Assembly: GCF_012976305.1 (NCBI RefSeq) | Contig: NZ_JABDSR010000008.1 | Coordinates: 1 to 64,000 of the forward strand | Origin: Peptoniphilus faecalis | GTDB taxonomy: Bacteria > Bacillota > Clostridia > Tissierellales > Peptoniphilaceae | Reading direction: 5' to 3' | DNA length: 64,000 bases | Part shown: positions 26,431 to 35,023 of the stretch, piece after piece | Layout: each line of letters starts with the position of its first letter | How positions within the stretch are numbered: the first letter of the stretch is position 1 | Translations under genes and position numbers: made by a program | The notes under the pieces: model-generated | The model's input: the letters and a program-made list of their open reading frames with translations, nothing else | Told to the model about the DNA's origin: nothing | Databases searched by the model: none

Positions 26431-27417
26431 TTGAAAACAAAGGATATTGTATTAAGAGAATTAGAAAAAAACAGAGCAAATTATATTTCTGGTCAAGAGT
26501 TGGCAGAAAAATTAAATATTTCAAGAACGGCAATTTGGAAGGCAATAAATAGCTTAAAGGAAAGCGGATTTCAAATTGAAGCTCAAACAAAACTTGGCTA
26601 CAAACTTTTAGAAACAGACGATAAATTATCTGAAGAAGGAATAAGAAAGGGACTTCGTGAAGAATTAAAGGACATTGACATAATTGTATTTGATGAAATT
26701 GATTCAACTAATACCGAAGCAAAGCGAAGGCTATATTCTAGAGAGGTCAAGGATTTTACTGTAATTGTATCTGATATGCAAAGGGGAGGACGTGGAAGAA
26801 CGGGCAAAACTTTTAAATCGCCAAAGGGAAGCGGAGTTTACTTTAGCATAATTTTACATCCAAAGGAATTTTTTGATTTTTCTTTTTTTGATTTAATCAC
26901 AGTGAAGGCGGCAGTTTCCGTTCTTCAAGGTATAAAAGAGTCTACGGGGAAAGAACCTCAAATAAAATGGGTCAACGATTTATTTTTAAAGGGCAAAAAG
27001 ATTTGTGGAATTTTATCAGAACTTGATGCAGACTTTGAATCGAGGAGCGTGAAGTCTGTAATTGTTGGCATTGGGATAAATGTCAACAAACCAGAGGACG
27101 ATAGTTTCAAAGAATTAAAGGACATTGCAGGCTATATTGAAACTGATACCATAAGAAATGAAATTTTATCTAGCATCTTAAATGCCTTTTATGAAAATAA
27201 TTATAGAAAAAAAGACCACGAAATTATAGACTATTACAAAAAACATTCACTAGTAATTGGAAGGGAACTTTCCTTTGAATTAAATGGCAAAAAATATTCG
27301 GCAAAGGGGATCGACATAAACGAAAAGGGCAATTTAATAGTGGATACTGGAGAAGAAAAGATCACCCTTTCAAGTGGCGAAGTTTCCATTAAGGGAGATT
27401 TTTATGAAAAGGGCTAA
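26431..27417 (+). CDS. birA: Biotin-protein ligase/biotin operon repressor
   Basis: A 328-residue bifunctional BirA. Residues 1-65 form a winged helix (AEKLNISRTAIWKAINSLKESGF). The ligase domain follows, with the biotinyl-AMP loop GGRGRTGKTF near residue 117, KWVNDLFLKGKKICGIL near 178 and the C-terminal SH3-like cap. The start is TTG 26431 behind AAGGTGAT. It diverges from the tRNA-Ser/SRP RNA promoter, whose -35 lies just upstream of this start, so expression of the two units may interfere. Confidence 0.93.
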   Translation: MKTKDIVLRELEKNRANYISGQELAEKLNISRTAIWKAINSLKESGFQIEAQTKLGYKLLETDDKLSEEGIRKGLREELKDIDIIVFDEIDSTNTEAKRRLYSREVKDFTVIVSDMQRGGRGRTGKTFKSPKGSGVYFSIILHPKEFFDFSFFDLITVKAAVSVLQGIKESTGKEPQIKWVNDLFLKGKKICGILSELDADFESRSVKSVIVGIGINVNKPEDDSFKELKDIAGYIETDTIRNEILSSILNAFYENNYRKKDHEIIDYYKKHSLVIGRELSFELNGKKYSAKGIDINEKGNLIVDTGEEKITLSSGEVSIKGDFYEKG

Positions 27418-27467
27418 CTTTTAAATGATTATAAATTATAGTATAATTAAAGGAAGTTGAGGAAAAT

Positions 27468-28820
27468 ATGAAGAGCCCTTTAAAAAATGAAATCAATAAA
27501 ATTAAAGATGTAATCTCTTTTGGAATGCCCGCTCACAAAGGCAAGAACTTTTTTGATTTGGATATAAAAAGTGATTTGACTGAGATATTAGACACAGACA
27601 ATCTCCTAAATCCAAGGGGAGCAATAAAGGACTTGCACTTAGAGATAAAAAAAATATTTGGCTCAAAAGAATCCTTTATGATTACAAATGGATCTACGGG
27701 AGCACTTCACATTGCAATTTCCATGGCTACATCCTCGGGCGACAAAATTTTAATACAGAGAAACGCACACAAGTCCATTTACAACGCCCTTCTTTTAAAT
27801 GACTTAGACCCAATTTACTTAAATACAATTTACGATGAAAATCGTGCCATGTATTTTGGCATAGACCAAGAAGAACTAAAATATAAAATCAAAAAAAATA
27901 ATATAAAAGCTTGCGTACTAGTAAGCCCAAATTATTTTGGCGGAATTTTAAAATTAAAGGAAATCGTAAAAATTTTGCATGACAATGACATTGCAGTGAT
28001 TGTCGATGAAGCCCATGGAGCACATTTATATTTTTCAGACTTAAAAAAATATTCAGCAATAGAAGCAGGTGCCGACTTAGTTATAAATTCAACGCATAAG
28101 ATGATACCTTCGCTTACGCAGACTGCATTAATTCACAGAGGGACAAATAGATTTTCTCACGATGAACTTTTAAAATATATAAATATTTATAATAGCACAT
28201 CGCCCTCCTATTTATTTATGCTTTCCATTGAAGCGGGGTTAAAATACATGGACGAAGTTGGACGATTTGAGTTAAAAAATAGAATAGAAGATATTGAGAG
28301 CCTAAAAAGAGAAATAAATTATAACTTAGATTTAAGCCACGACTCTATAATAGCACTAGATCCAATGAAATTTATATTTAGAATTGGCAACATGAGTGGC
28401 GAAGAAGTCCTAAAGGACTTTTTAAAAAACAAAAACATTAGGCTTGAAATGGGCGATTTATACTATGCTCTTGCCCTAATTTCTCCAATAAATTCTAAAG
28501 CTGAAATAGAAAAATTAAAAGATGTAATTTTAAGTTACAAAAACAATGAATACAAGGAGATTTCGCCCTTAAAAATTGAAATCCCAAAAAGAAAAATGAT
28601 GCCAAAAAAAGCTTTTTTAGCAAGGGGCGAATACCTTTCATATAAGGATGCAAAGGGCAGAATTTCCAAAGAGATAATAGCAGCCTATCCACCAGGAGTA
28701 CCCCTAGTGAGTTTTGGCGAGATTATTGACGATAAAATTATAGAAAGTATAGATAGGTTTTTAAATGAAGGAATTGAAATAATAGGACTTCACGAAGATA
28801 AAATTGAGGTAGTTAAATGA
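27468..28820 (+). CDS. Orn/Lys/Arg decarboxylase-family PLP enzyme
   Basis: A 450-residue fold-type I PLP enzyme of the small arginine/lysine/ornithine decarboxylase group (SpeA/YaaO type). The PLP Asp-His segment is VIVDEAHGAHL and the PLP lysine is in NSTHKMIPSLTQTA. The C-terminal domain ends with AAYPPGVPLVSFGEII, which is typical of the family. It lacks the N-terminal wing domain of inducible decarboxylases. It sits directly before tmk with a four-base overlap, the same order as yaaO-tmk-yaaQ in Bacillus. Which amino acid it uses cannot be told by eye. Confidence 0.88.
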   Translation: MKSPLKNEINKIKDVISFGMPAHKGKNFFDLDIKSDLTEILDTDNLLNPRGAIKDLHLEIKKIFGSKESFMITNGSTGALHIAISMATSSGDKILIQRNAHKSIYNALLLNDLDPIYLNTIYDENRAMYFGIDQEELKYKIKKNNIKACVLVSPNYFGGILKLKEIVKILHDNDIAVIVDEAHGAHLYFSDLKKYSAIEAGADLVINSTHKMIPSLTQTALIHRGTNRFSHDELLKYINIYNSTSPSYLFMLSIEAGLKYMDEVGRFELKNRIEDIESLKREINYNLDLSHDSIIALDPMKFIFRIGNMSGEEVLKDFLKNKNIRLEMGDLYYALALISPINSKAEIEKLKDVILSYKNNEYKEISPLKIEIPKRKMMPKKAFLARGEYLSYKDAKGRISKEIIAAYPPGVPLVSFGEIIDDKIIESIDRFLNEGIEIIGLHEDKIEVVK

Positions 28821-29425
28821 GTGCATTTATTACATTTGAAGGACCAGACGGGTCTGGAAAATCAACAATTTGCAATTTAATTTATGAAGAACTTTTAAAG
28901 AAGAAAGTAAATACAATAAAGACAAGAGAACCCGGTGGCACGAGAATTTCTGAAAAAATAAGAGAAATTATCTTAGACGAAGATTTAAGGGAAATGGACA
29001 TGAGGACAGAAGCACTTTTATACTCTGCATCACGAGCCCAGCATACTTACGAAAAAATAATTCCCGCTTTAGAAAGGGGAATCACAGTTCTCTGTGAGAG
29101 ATACGTACTCTCATCTCTTGCCTACCAAGGATATGCAAGGGGACAAAAAATAGAAGACATTTTAAGCATAAATAATTTTGCAACGGGAAGGATTAAACCC
29201 GACATTGTATTTATCTTTAGAAGCAGTGGCGTAACTCTTCACAGAAAAGATAAATCCTGCTATGACAGATTAGAGAGAGAACCTGACGAATTTCACAAAA
29301 AAGTTCGAGACTACTACAATAATTTAGAAAAAGAAGACAATTATTATTTTATAGATGTAAATAAAAGTATAGAAGAAGTTTTTTGCGACTGCATGAAAGT
29401 TCTAAAAGAGAGGATGGTTGTGTGA
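28817..29425 (+). CDS. tmk: Thymidylate kinase
   Basis: A 202-residue dTMP kinase. The P-loop is GPDGSGKST at residues 8-16. The DRX-like motif is TREPGGTRISEKIR, and VLCERYVLSSLAYQGYARG carries the conserved Arg-Tyr. It is the housekeeping kinase for dTTP synthesis. It sits in the conserved cluster tmk-darA-holB-ricT, overlapping both neighbours. Confidence 0.95.
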   Translation: MSAFITFEGPDGSGKSTICNLIYEELLKKKVNTIKTREPGGTRISEKIREIILDEDLREMDMRTEALLYSASRAQHTYEKIIPALERGITVLCERYVLSSLAYQGYARGQKIEDILSINNFATGRIKPDIVFIFRSSGVTLHRKDKSCYDRLEREPDEFHKKVRDYYNNLEKEDNYYFIDVNKSIEEVFCDCMKVLKERMVV

Positions 29426-29748
29426 AACTTGTAATCGCAATAATTCAAGATGAAGATAGCGAAAATTTAATAAAAACTCTTAACGAGAATAATTTTAAAG
29501 TTACAAAAATAAGTTCCACTGGCGGATTTTTAAAATCGGGAAATGTTACAATCCTTTCAGGGATTGACGATGAAGACAAAGATAAGTTCATGAAAATTTT
29601 AGAAGAAAACTCAAAAACAAGAGAAGTAAAAAGAACTATCCAACCAATTAATATTCCTGGTCAAGCCATGATTCCAGTGCCAATAAGCGTAAAAGTTGGT
29701 GGAGCGACAATTTTTGTAGTTGAAGTATTTGATTTTAAAAAGTTTTAG
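29422..29748 (+). CDS. darA: Cyclic-di-AMP receptor, DarA/PstA family
   Basis: A 108-residue PII-like protein (DUF970, YaaQ). KISSTGGFLKSGNVTILSGID is the nucleotide-binding core, and the C-terminal GGATIFVVEVFDF closes the ferredoxin-like fold. The insert with PINIPGQAMIPVPISV corresponds to the large B-loop of DarA. The start is GTG 29422, overlapping the tmk stop, behind GAGAGGA. As in Bacillus it lies between tmk and holB. It probably senses c-di-AMP and affects potassium or osmotic balance, but its targets are not known. Confidence 0.9.
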   Translation: MKLVIAIIQDEDSENLIKTLNENNFKVTKISSTGGFLKSGNVTILSGIDDEDKDKFMKILEENSKTREVKRTIQPINIPGQAMIPVPISVKVGGATIFVVEVFDFKKF

Positions 29749-29756
29749 GTGATATT

Positions 29757-30041
29757 ATGAAAATGATAATAGCAATAGTGCAAGAAAAATACACAGATGC
29801 ACTAATAGATAAATTTTTAGACGAAGATATATATGTTACAAGGTTAAGTTCAACAGGTGGTTTTTTCAAATCGGGCAATACCACACTTTTGTTAGGCTGC
29901 GAAGAAAGGGAACTAGATAGGATTTACGCAATTTTTAAGGAACTCACTGAACCCGAAGACATTCACATAAAGGAAGGGGACTTCAAAGTTTCTGGAGCCA
30001 CAATATTTGTAGTTGACTTGGAAGACTCAAAGAGAATTTAA
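29757..30041 (+). CDS. Second DarA/PstA-family paralog, short form
   Basis: A 94-residue paralog of the upstream DarA. It keeps the same core, RLSSTGGFFKSGNTTLLLG and VSGATIFVVDLED, but has a shortened middle loop without the PGQAMIPVP insert. It starts eight bases after the first copy and shares one base with holB. The tandem arrangement suggests duplication within the operon. A hetero-trimer or a form with altered ligand binding is possible, but this is inference. Confidence 0.85.
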   Translation: MKMIIAIVQEKYTDALIDKFLDEDIYVTRLSSTGGFFKSGNTTLLLGCEERELDRIYAIFKELTEPEDIHIKEGDFKVSGATIFVVDLEDSKRI

Positions 30042-30979
30042 TGTTTTTAGAAAACCCAGAAATAATAAATAGCTTAGAAAGAGATTTACAAAAGAAATCT
30101 TATAGCCACGCCTATCTTTTTTGCGGCTCAAAGGGAATAGGGAAATTTTCACATGCAAAAAATTTTGCAAGAGCAATCTTAAAGGACAATAGCGAAGCCC
30201 TCAGATTTTTTAGTGGAATAAATCAATACGAAGACTCCGACCTTTTCATAGTAAAGGGAGGAGGCATAATAAAAAAAGAAGAAATCGAAGAAATCATCGA
30301 AAACTCCTTCTCAAAACCCTATAACAGTAGCCACAAAGTTGTAATCATAGACGATTTTGACAAAGTAACAGTAGAAGGACAAAATGCACTTTTAAAAACC
30401 TTGGAAGAGCCAATGGATTACTTGATTTTAATATTAATTTCAAGCAACATGAAAAAAATTCTTCCCACAATTATTTCAAGATGCAGAATTTTAAAATTTG
30501 CAGATGTAACAAGAGATAGAATAGAAGACTTTTTGATTAAAAAAAATATTACAGAAAAAAATGCAAAACTTTTCTCACGACTTTCCAAGGGGAGTGTAAG
30601 CCTTGCCCTTAGATATTACGAAGATCCTGAACTTCTCTCCAAGAGAGAAGATGTAATAAAATTAATTGACAAAATTATAAGAAATACAGAATTTATTTTT
30701 GACGAAATAAAATTTTTCAAGGATAATAAAAATGAATTTGAAAATATTTTGAATTTTATGCTCACATGGTACATGGACTTAATATATATAAAAAGTGGCA
30801 GAGAAGAAAAAATTGCAAACATAGATAAAATAGACTTATTAAAATTAGAAGATGTCAATGTATCGCAAATAATAAAATCCTATGACGCAATTATAAATGC
30901 ACTTAAACGCAATGAAAATAATATAAATTTTGACTTAAATGTAGAAACACTTTTAATGGAATTAGGGGGAATTAGATGA
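30041..30979 (+). CDS. holB: DNA polymerase III delta-prime subunit
   Basis: A 312-residue clamp-loader subunit. The N-terminal AAA+ domain has the P-loop-like GSKGIGKFS near residue 29, VVIIDDFDKVTVEGQNALLKTLEEP near 105 and the SRC motif in IISRCRILKF near 147. The zinc-binding Cys set often found after the P-loop is absent. It lies between the DarA paralogs and ricT, the conserved Firmicutes order, overlapping both. Confidence 0.9.
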   Translation: MFLENPEIINSLERDLQKKSYSHAYLFCGSKGIGKFSHAKNFARAILKDNSEALRFFSGINQYEDSDLFIVKGGGIIKKEEIEEIIENSFSKPYNSSHKVVIIDDFDKVTVEGQNALLKTLEEPMDYLILILISSNMKKILPTIISRCRILKFADVTRDRIEDFLIKKNITEKNAKLFSRLSKGSVSLALRYYEDPELLSKREDVIKLIDKIIRNTEFIFDEIKFFKDNKNEFENILNFMLTWYMDLIYIKSGREEKIANIDKIDLLKLEDVNVSQIIKSYDAIINALKRNENNINFDLNVETLLMELGGIR

Positions 30980-31869
30980 TAGAAATAGCTGGAATTAGAT
31001 TTAAAAGAACTGGCAAAATCTATTATTTTGATCCCATTGATATAGATTTAAAAATTGACGATTATGTAATAGTAGAAACTGTGCGTGGACTTGAATTTGG
31101 CACAGTAAAACTTTTAAAAAAAGTAGAAGAAGAAAGCATTAAGGGCGAGCTTAAACCAGTAATACGAATTGCAAATCAAGAAGACGAAAATATCAATGTG
31201 GAAAATAGAAATAAAGCAAAAGAAGCAATTATAATTTGCGAGCAAAAGGTAAAAGAACATGGACTTGATATGAAACTAATCTCCTGCGAATACACCTTTG
31301 ACCGCTCAAAACTATTGTTTTATTTCACATCAGAGGGCAGAGTGGACTTTAGAGAATTAGTAAGGGATCTAGCCGCAATTTTTAAAACAAGAATTGAACT
31401 TAGACAAATTGGAGTTCGTGACCAAGCAAAATTCGTTGGTGGACTTGGATGCTGTGGCAGACCAACTTGTTGCTCCACATTTTTAAGCGAATTTTCACCA
31501 GTTTCAATAAAAATGGCAAAGGACCAAAATTTAAGCTTAAATCCCACAAAAATTTCTGGCATTTGTGGCAGGCTTATGTGTTGTCTAAAATACGAACAAG
31601 AGGGTTACGAATGTATTAACAAGAAAATGCCAAGAGCCGGCGAAATTGTAAAGACAAATAGAGGCAAGGCGACAGTAGTTTCAACTTACACAATACAAGA
31701 ACTTGTAAAAGTCATGTATGAATTTGAAGAAGAAAAAGAGATAGCCTATTTAGAACTCGATGAAATAAAGCGAACTCGTGAGTTTAACAAAACTTTTATA
31801 GCTGAATCAATATCACTTAATGTCGAAGAATATGACGAGAGTGAACTTGTAGAATTAGAGAGGGATTAA
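30976..31869 (+). CDS. ricT: RicT/YaaT, PSP1-domain Y-complex protein
   Basis: A 297-residue PSP1 protein. Conserved cysteines occur in GGLGCCGRPTCCSTFL and in GICGRLMCCLKYE, the ligands proposed for Fe-S clusters in the RicA-RicF-RicT complex. In Bacillus this complex helps RNase Y mRNA processing and development. The four-base overlap with holB shows co-translation. Length and sequence are typical. Confidence 0.93.
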   Translation: MIEIAGIRFKRTGKIYYFDPIDIDLKIDDYVIVETVRGLEFGTVKLLKKVEEESIKGELKPVIRIANQEDENINVENRNKAKEAIIICEQKVKEHGLDMKLISCEYTFDRSKLLFYFTSEGRVDFRELVRDLAAIFKTRIELRQIGVRDQAKFVGGLGCCGRPTCCSTFLSEFSPVSIKMAKDQNLSLNPTKISGICGRLMCCLKYEQEGYECINKKMPRAGEIVKTNRGKATVVSTYTIQELVKVMYEFEEEKEIAYLELDEIKRTREFNKTFIAESISLNVEEYDESELVELERD

Positions 31870-31889
31870 GGATAAGTGAGAGCTTATCC
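31870..31889 (+). promoter_or_regulatory. Hairpin at the start of the hydrolase gene
   Basis: GGATAAG (31870-31876) and CTTATCC (31883-31889) form a perfect 7-base stem with a 6-base loop. The GTG at 31876 lies within it. There is no T tract, so it is not a terminator. It may modulate translation between ricT and the next gene. Confidence 0.5.
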
Positions 31890-33999
31890 TATTATTATGA
31901 AAATAAATAATTTTTTAATAAAAATATCAAACAAAATAAATAATTTTTTCAAAAAACATTTTGGAAGGGCGAGGGGATTTAACCTAATAGTATTGGCGAT
32001 AATGTCTTTCTTTTCAGCAATGTTTTTTTATTACTACATAGAGGACTTCAATGTACCAAGGTTGCTAGCTCTTCTTATCTTTATAGCATTATTTTTTATA
32101 ATTTACACCATAGCAGAAATTTTGCTAAAAATTATAATTATCTTGATAAAAAGAATTAGAGCCAAAAATCTAGCTCTTTATGCAATATTAATTTACGGAA
32201 TAAAATATTTTTACGACCAATGCCTATACTATGTAGACCTAAAACACTTTGAAATAATATTCACACTAGGGACTTTTTTAACAATTCTGGCCTTTTCAAA
32301 GTCCCTAATTAGCTTAACAAAAAACAAAAAGAAAAAAGCACTACTATTTCTAATGCCTAGCACAATAATAATTCTTGCATCCCTTTACTTTATGTTTTTT
32401 CCGGGATTTGACAGCGGAGAAATATATGAAATAAAGGGCGAAAAAAATAAAATTGCATCAGAACCAGAAAAATACAAAGTAGAAGTAATAGATTATGAAG
32501 GCAAGCCCGTAAATTTACGTGACTTTGTAAATTATAGCGGCAACACAAAAAAAGTTAGAGATAAATTTTTTGGCAAAACTTTAAAAGAAACAGAAGTCAA
32601 GGGCAGAATTTATGCACCAAAGGATTTAAAGAGAGCACCACTTTTATTTGTCCTTCACGGCAATCACAGATTTACAACAAAAAATTATTTAGGCTACGAT
32701 TATCTTGGTCATTACCTCGCACAAAGAGGTATTGCAGTAGTATCAGTGGACGAAAATATGTTAAATGGATTTTTAAAATTTGGACTTTCCAACGAAAATG
32801 ACGCAAGAGCAGTCCTATTACTTGAAAACATAAAAAATATTTTGACGAGAAATAAAAGAGAAGATAGCATCCTCTACAATAGATTTGACCAAGAAAATAT
32901 TGCATTACTTGGACATTCTCGTGGCGGAGAAGCAGCAGCAATAGCCTATAATTTTAACCAGCTCCATTTTCACCCTGACGATGGAAGCATTTCCCACAAA
33001 TATAACTTTAACATCAAGGGAATAATAACAGTTTCGCCAACTTACGACCAATACGAACCATCAGACAAGAGCATAATCTTAAAGGATGTGGACTATCTCA
33101 CAATTGGCGGCAGCAACGATGCTGACGTAGATGGCTTTGAAGGTATGTTACTCTACGACAATGTGTTTTTTTCGGGAGAAAAGGACAAATTTAAAGCAGC
33201 AATATATCTCGGCTATGGCAATCACGGCAACTTCAATTCACTTTGGGGCGACTACGACATAGACCCAGTTGAGGGATTTTTCTTAAATCGAAGAGAACTC
33301 TTAGACGGAGATGACCAAAGAGAAATTCTTTCAATATATACTCTAAACTTTTTAGAAAATGTCTTTGAACAAAGTTACAACAGAGAAATTTTTAGAGAAG
33401 GACCAAAGGATTACGGAGATTTGCCAAAAACAAATTACTACAATAGATACATGGACTCAACCTTTTTGAAAATCGCAGATTTTGAAGAAGACTATGACTT
33501 GACCACAACATCAATAAGGGGCGGAATAATAAATTTTGACAACTTAAAGGATATCTATGAACACAGCCACGAATATGGCGAAAGCAAATCCAATACAACG
33601 GCAGTTTTTTTAGAGGGCAAAGAAAAATCAACCTATGGAATAAGATTTACAGAAAAAATACCAACTGGAAAGTTTTTGCAATTTGACATAGAAAATTTAA
33701 ACCTAATAGAGAATTCTGAGTCAATTGACATAGAAATTCAGGACACTTGGGGCAGCAGTGCCTTGCTAAACCTATCAAAATACAAAAATATTACACCAAT
33801 GACAAAAGCCTTTATCTACAAGACAGATTATCTCACAGATGACTATCTAAAGAGATATAGCCCACAAACAGTATTAATCCCAATGGAAGATTTTAAAAAG
33901 CAAAATAGCAACATAAAATTAGATGAAATAAATAAAATAGAATTTCAAATTAAAGACAATACAAAAATATCAATAGATAACTTGGGTATTTCCAACTAA
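31876..33999 (+). CDS. Membrane-anchored alpha/beta hydrolase
   Basis: A protein of 707 residues from GTG 31876, or 700 from ATG 31897; the start is uncertain because neither has an ideal site. The first 185 residues hold about five hydrophobic segments. An alpha/beta-hydrolase domain follows from about 215 to 490, with LFVLHGNHRF (oxyanion region), GHSRGGEAA as nucleophile elbow, an Asp in GGSNDADVDG and a His in LGYGNHGNF. This gives a full Ser-Asp-His triad. The last 150 residues look beta-rich and carbohydrate-binding-like. The hydrolase is probably outside the cell. The substrate is unknown, perhaps an envelope lipid or polymer. Confidence 0.7.
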   Translation: MRAYPIIMKINNFLIKISNKINNFFKKHFGRARGFNLIVLAIMSFFSAMFFYYYIEDFNVPRLLALLIFIALFFIIYTIAEILLKIIIILIKRIRAKNLALYAILIYGIKYFYDQCLYYVDLKHFEIIFTLGTFLTILAFSKSLISLTKNKKKKALLFLMPSTIIILASLYFMFFPGFDSGEIYEIKGEKNKIASEPEKYKVEVIDYEGKPVNLRDFVNYSGNTKKVRDKFFGKTLKETEVKGRIYAPKDLKRAPLLFVLHGNHRFTTKNYLGYDYLGHYLAQRGIAVVSVDENMLNGFLKFGLSNENDARAVLLLENIKNILTRNKREDSILYNRFDQENIALLGHSRGGEAAAIAYNFNQLHFHPDDGSISHKYNFNIKGIITVSPTYDQYEPSDKSIILKDVDYLTIGGSNDADVDGFEGMLLYDNVFFSGEKDKFKAAIYLGYGNHGNFNSLWGDYDIDPVEGFFLNRRELLDGDDQREILSIYTLNFLENVFEQSYNREIFREGPKDYGDLPKTNYYNRYMDSTFLKIADFEEDYDLTTTSIRGGIINFDNLKDIYEHSHEYGESKSNTTAVFLEGKEKSTYGIRFTEKIPTGKFLQFDIENLNLIENSESIDIEIQDTWGSSALLNLSKYKNITPMTKAFIYKTDYLTDDYLKRYSPQTVLIPMEDFKKQNSNIKLDEINKIEFQIKDNTKISIDNLGISN

Positions 34000-34085
34000 T
34001 TGTTTAAAAAGGGAAAAGAAGGGTAATATAAAAGCATGAGTAATAGAGTTGAAACTAAAACAATATAAACATAGGAGGTTTTAAT

Positions 34086-34565
34086 ATGGGAAAACTATTA
34101 AAAAAATTAAACGAACAATACAATTTTGAAATATCTTCAGGATATATTTATTATTCAATGGCTAATTACATGAAGGACAAGGGCATGGACGGCTTTGCTC
34201 ACTTCTTCAACAAACAAGCAGAAGAAGAATTTGAACACGCAGAAAAATTAAGACAATTCTTATTTGAAGTAGATGTAAGACCAGAACTTGAAAGCATAGA
34301 AAAACCTCAAGTAGAATTTGGAAGCTTCACAGAAACTTTCAAGACAGCCTATGAGCATGAACAAGAAGTAACAAGAAGAATCAATGAACTTGTAGACTTA
34401 GCAGCAGAAGAAAAGGACCACAGAGTAACATCACTCCTACAATGGTATGTCGACGAACAAGTTGAAGAAGAAGATAACTTTAGAGGAATTATCGAAAGAC
34501 TTGAAAGAATTGGCGAAAGTTGGGCAGGACTATATATCTACGATGGAGAACTTGGCAGAAGATAA
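34086..34565 (+). CDS. ftnA: Ferritin
   Basis: A 159-residue non-haem ferritin with a four-helix bundle. The ferroxidase ligands are visible in EISSGYIYYSMANYM, EEEFEHAEKLRQF and the later EHEQEVTRRI and WYVDEQVEEEDNF segments. It has a strong TAGGAGG site and is closed by a terminator, making a single-gene unit. It stores iron and protects against oxidative damage, complementing the feo operon. Confidence 0.95.
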   Translation: MGKLLKKLNEQYNFEISSGYIYYSMANYMKDKGMDGFAHFFNKQAEEEFEHAEKLRQFLFEVDVRPELESIEKPQVEFGSFTETFKTAYEHEQEVTRRINELVDLAAEEKDHRVTSLLQWYVDEQVEEEDNFRGIIERLERIGESWAGLYIYDGELGRR

Positions 34566-34587
34566 TAATATAAATAATTTGAAATCA

Positions 34588-34612
34588 AAAGGTACCCTAG
34601 GGTATCTTTTTT
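34588..34612 (+). terminator. Terminator of the ferritin gene
   Basis: AAAGGTACCC (34588-34597) and GGGTATCTTT (34600-34609), with one G-T pair, are followed by a T run. Confidence 0.85.
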
Positions 34613-34696
34613 TATTATTTTTATAGAGTATTTTATTAAAAATAAAGACAAAATATTTAAAAAAATCCTTAAAATTACCCCTTTACAAAAAAGAAA

Positions 34697-34871
34697 TTGC
34701 AAAAAAGTAACCCTTTTGTTATAATTTTACTTACGGTCGAAGGACCCTTTTTATTATCGCTAAAAACAACTAAAGTAAAATCAATATTACATAAATATTT
34801 CAGAACAATATCACGCACTAAATTTATGTAATGTAATTGTAATTTTACAAAGGAAGTTTCTAGTGTATAAT
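34697..34871 (+). promoter_or_regulatory. Two promoters and a long inverted repeat before the SLH gene
   Basis: Upstream promoter: TTGCAA (34697-34702), 17 bases, TATAAT (34720-34725). Downstream promoter: TTTTAC (34843-34848), 17 bases, TATAAT (34866-34871). Between them a perfect 11-base inverted repeat, ATTACATAAAT (34786-34796) and ATTTATGTAAT (34822-34832), encloses 25 bases. Either promoter could drive the SLH gene. The first would also produce the hairpin RNA. Confidence 0.65.
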
Positions 34872-34924
34872 AGAAACATAAGAGGAACATGACAATTAAA
34901 TAAAACCAAAAGTAAGGCGATATT

Positions 34925-35023
34925 TATTTGTCACCTCTGAGTCGAGATTGTTCAGTCTCGGCGACAAAAGTTTGAGACTTTTGTAGAATCTACAAAATTT
35001 TTAAGGAGGTCGAAAGACAAATG
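34925..35023 (+). promoter_or_regulatory. Structured mRNA leader of the SLH gene
   Basis: The leader can fold as a closed junction. ATTTGTC (34926-34932) pairs with GACAAAT (35016-35022) and the adjoining ACCTC (34933-34937) pairs with GAGGT (35006-35010), so the Shine-Dalgarno sequence and start codon are covered. Inside are hairpins 34941-34962 (7 bp) and 34964-34984 (8 bp). An alternative 19-base palindrome, 34979-34997, competes with the second hairpin. This may regulate translation or stabilise a very abundant mRNA. The family is not recognised. Confidence 0.55.
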
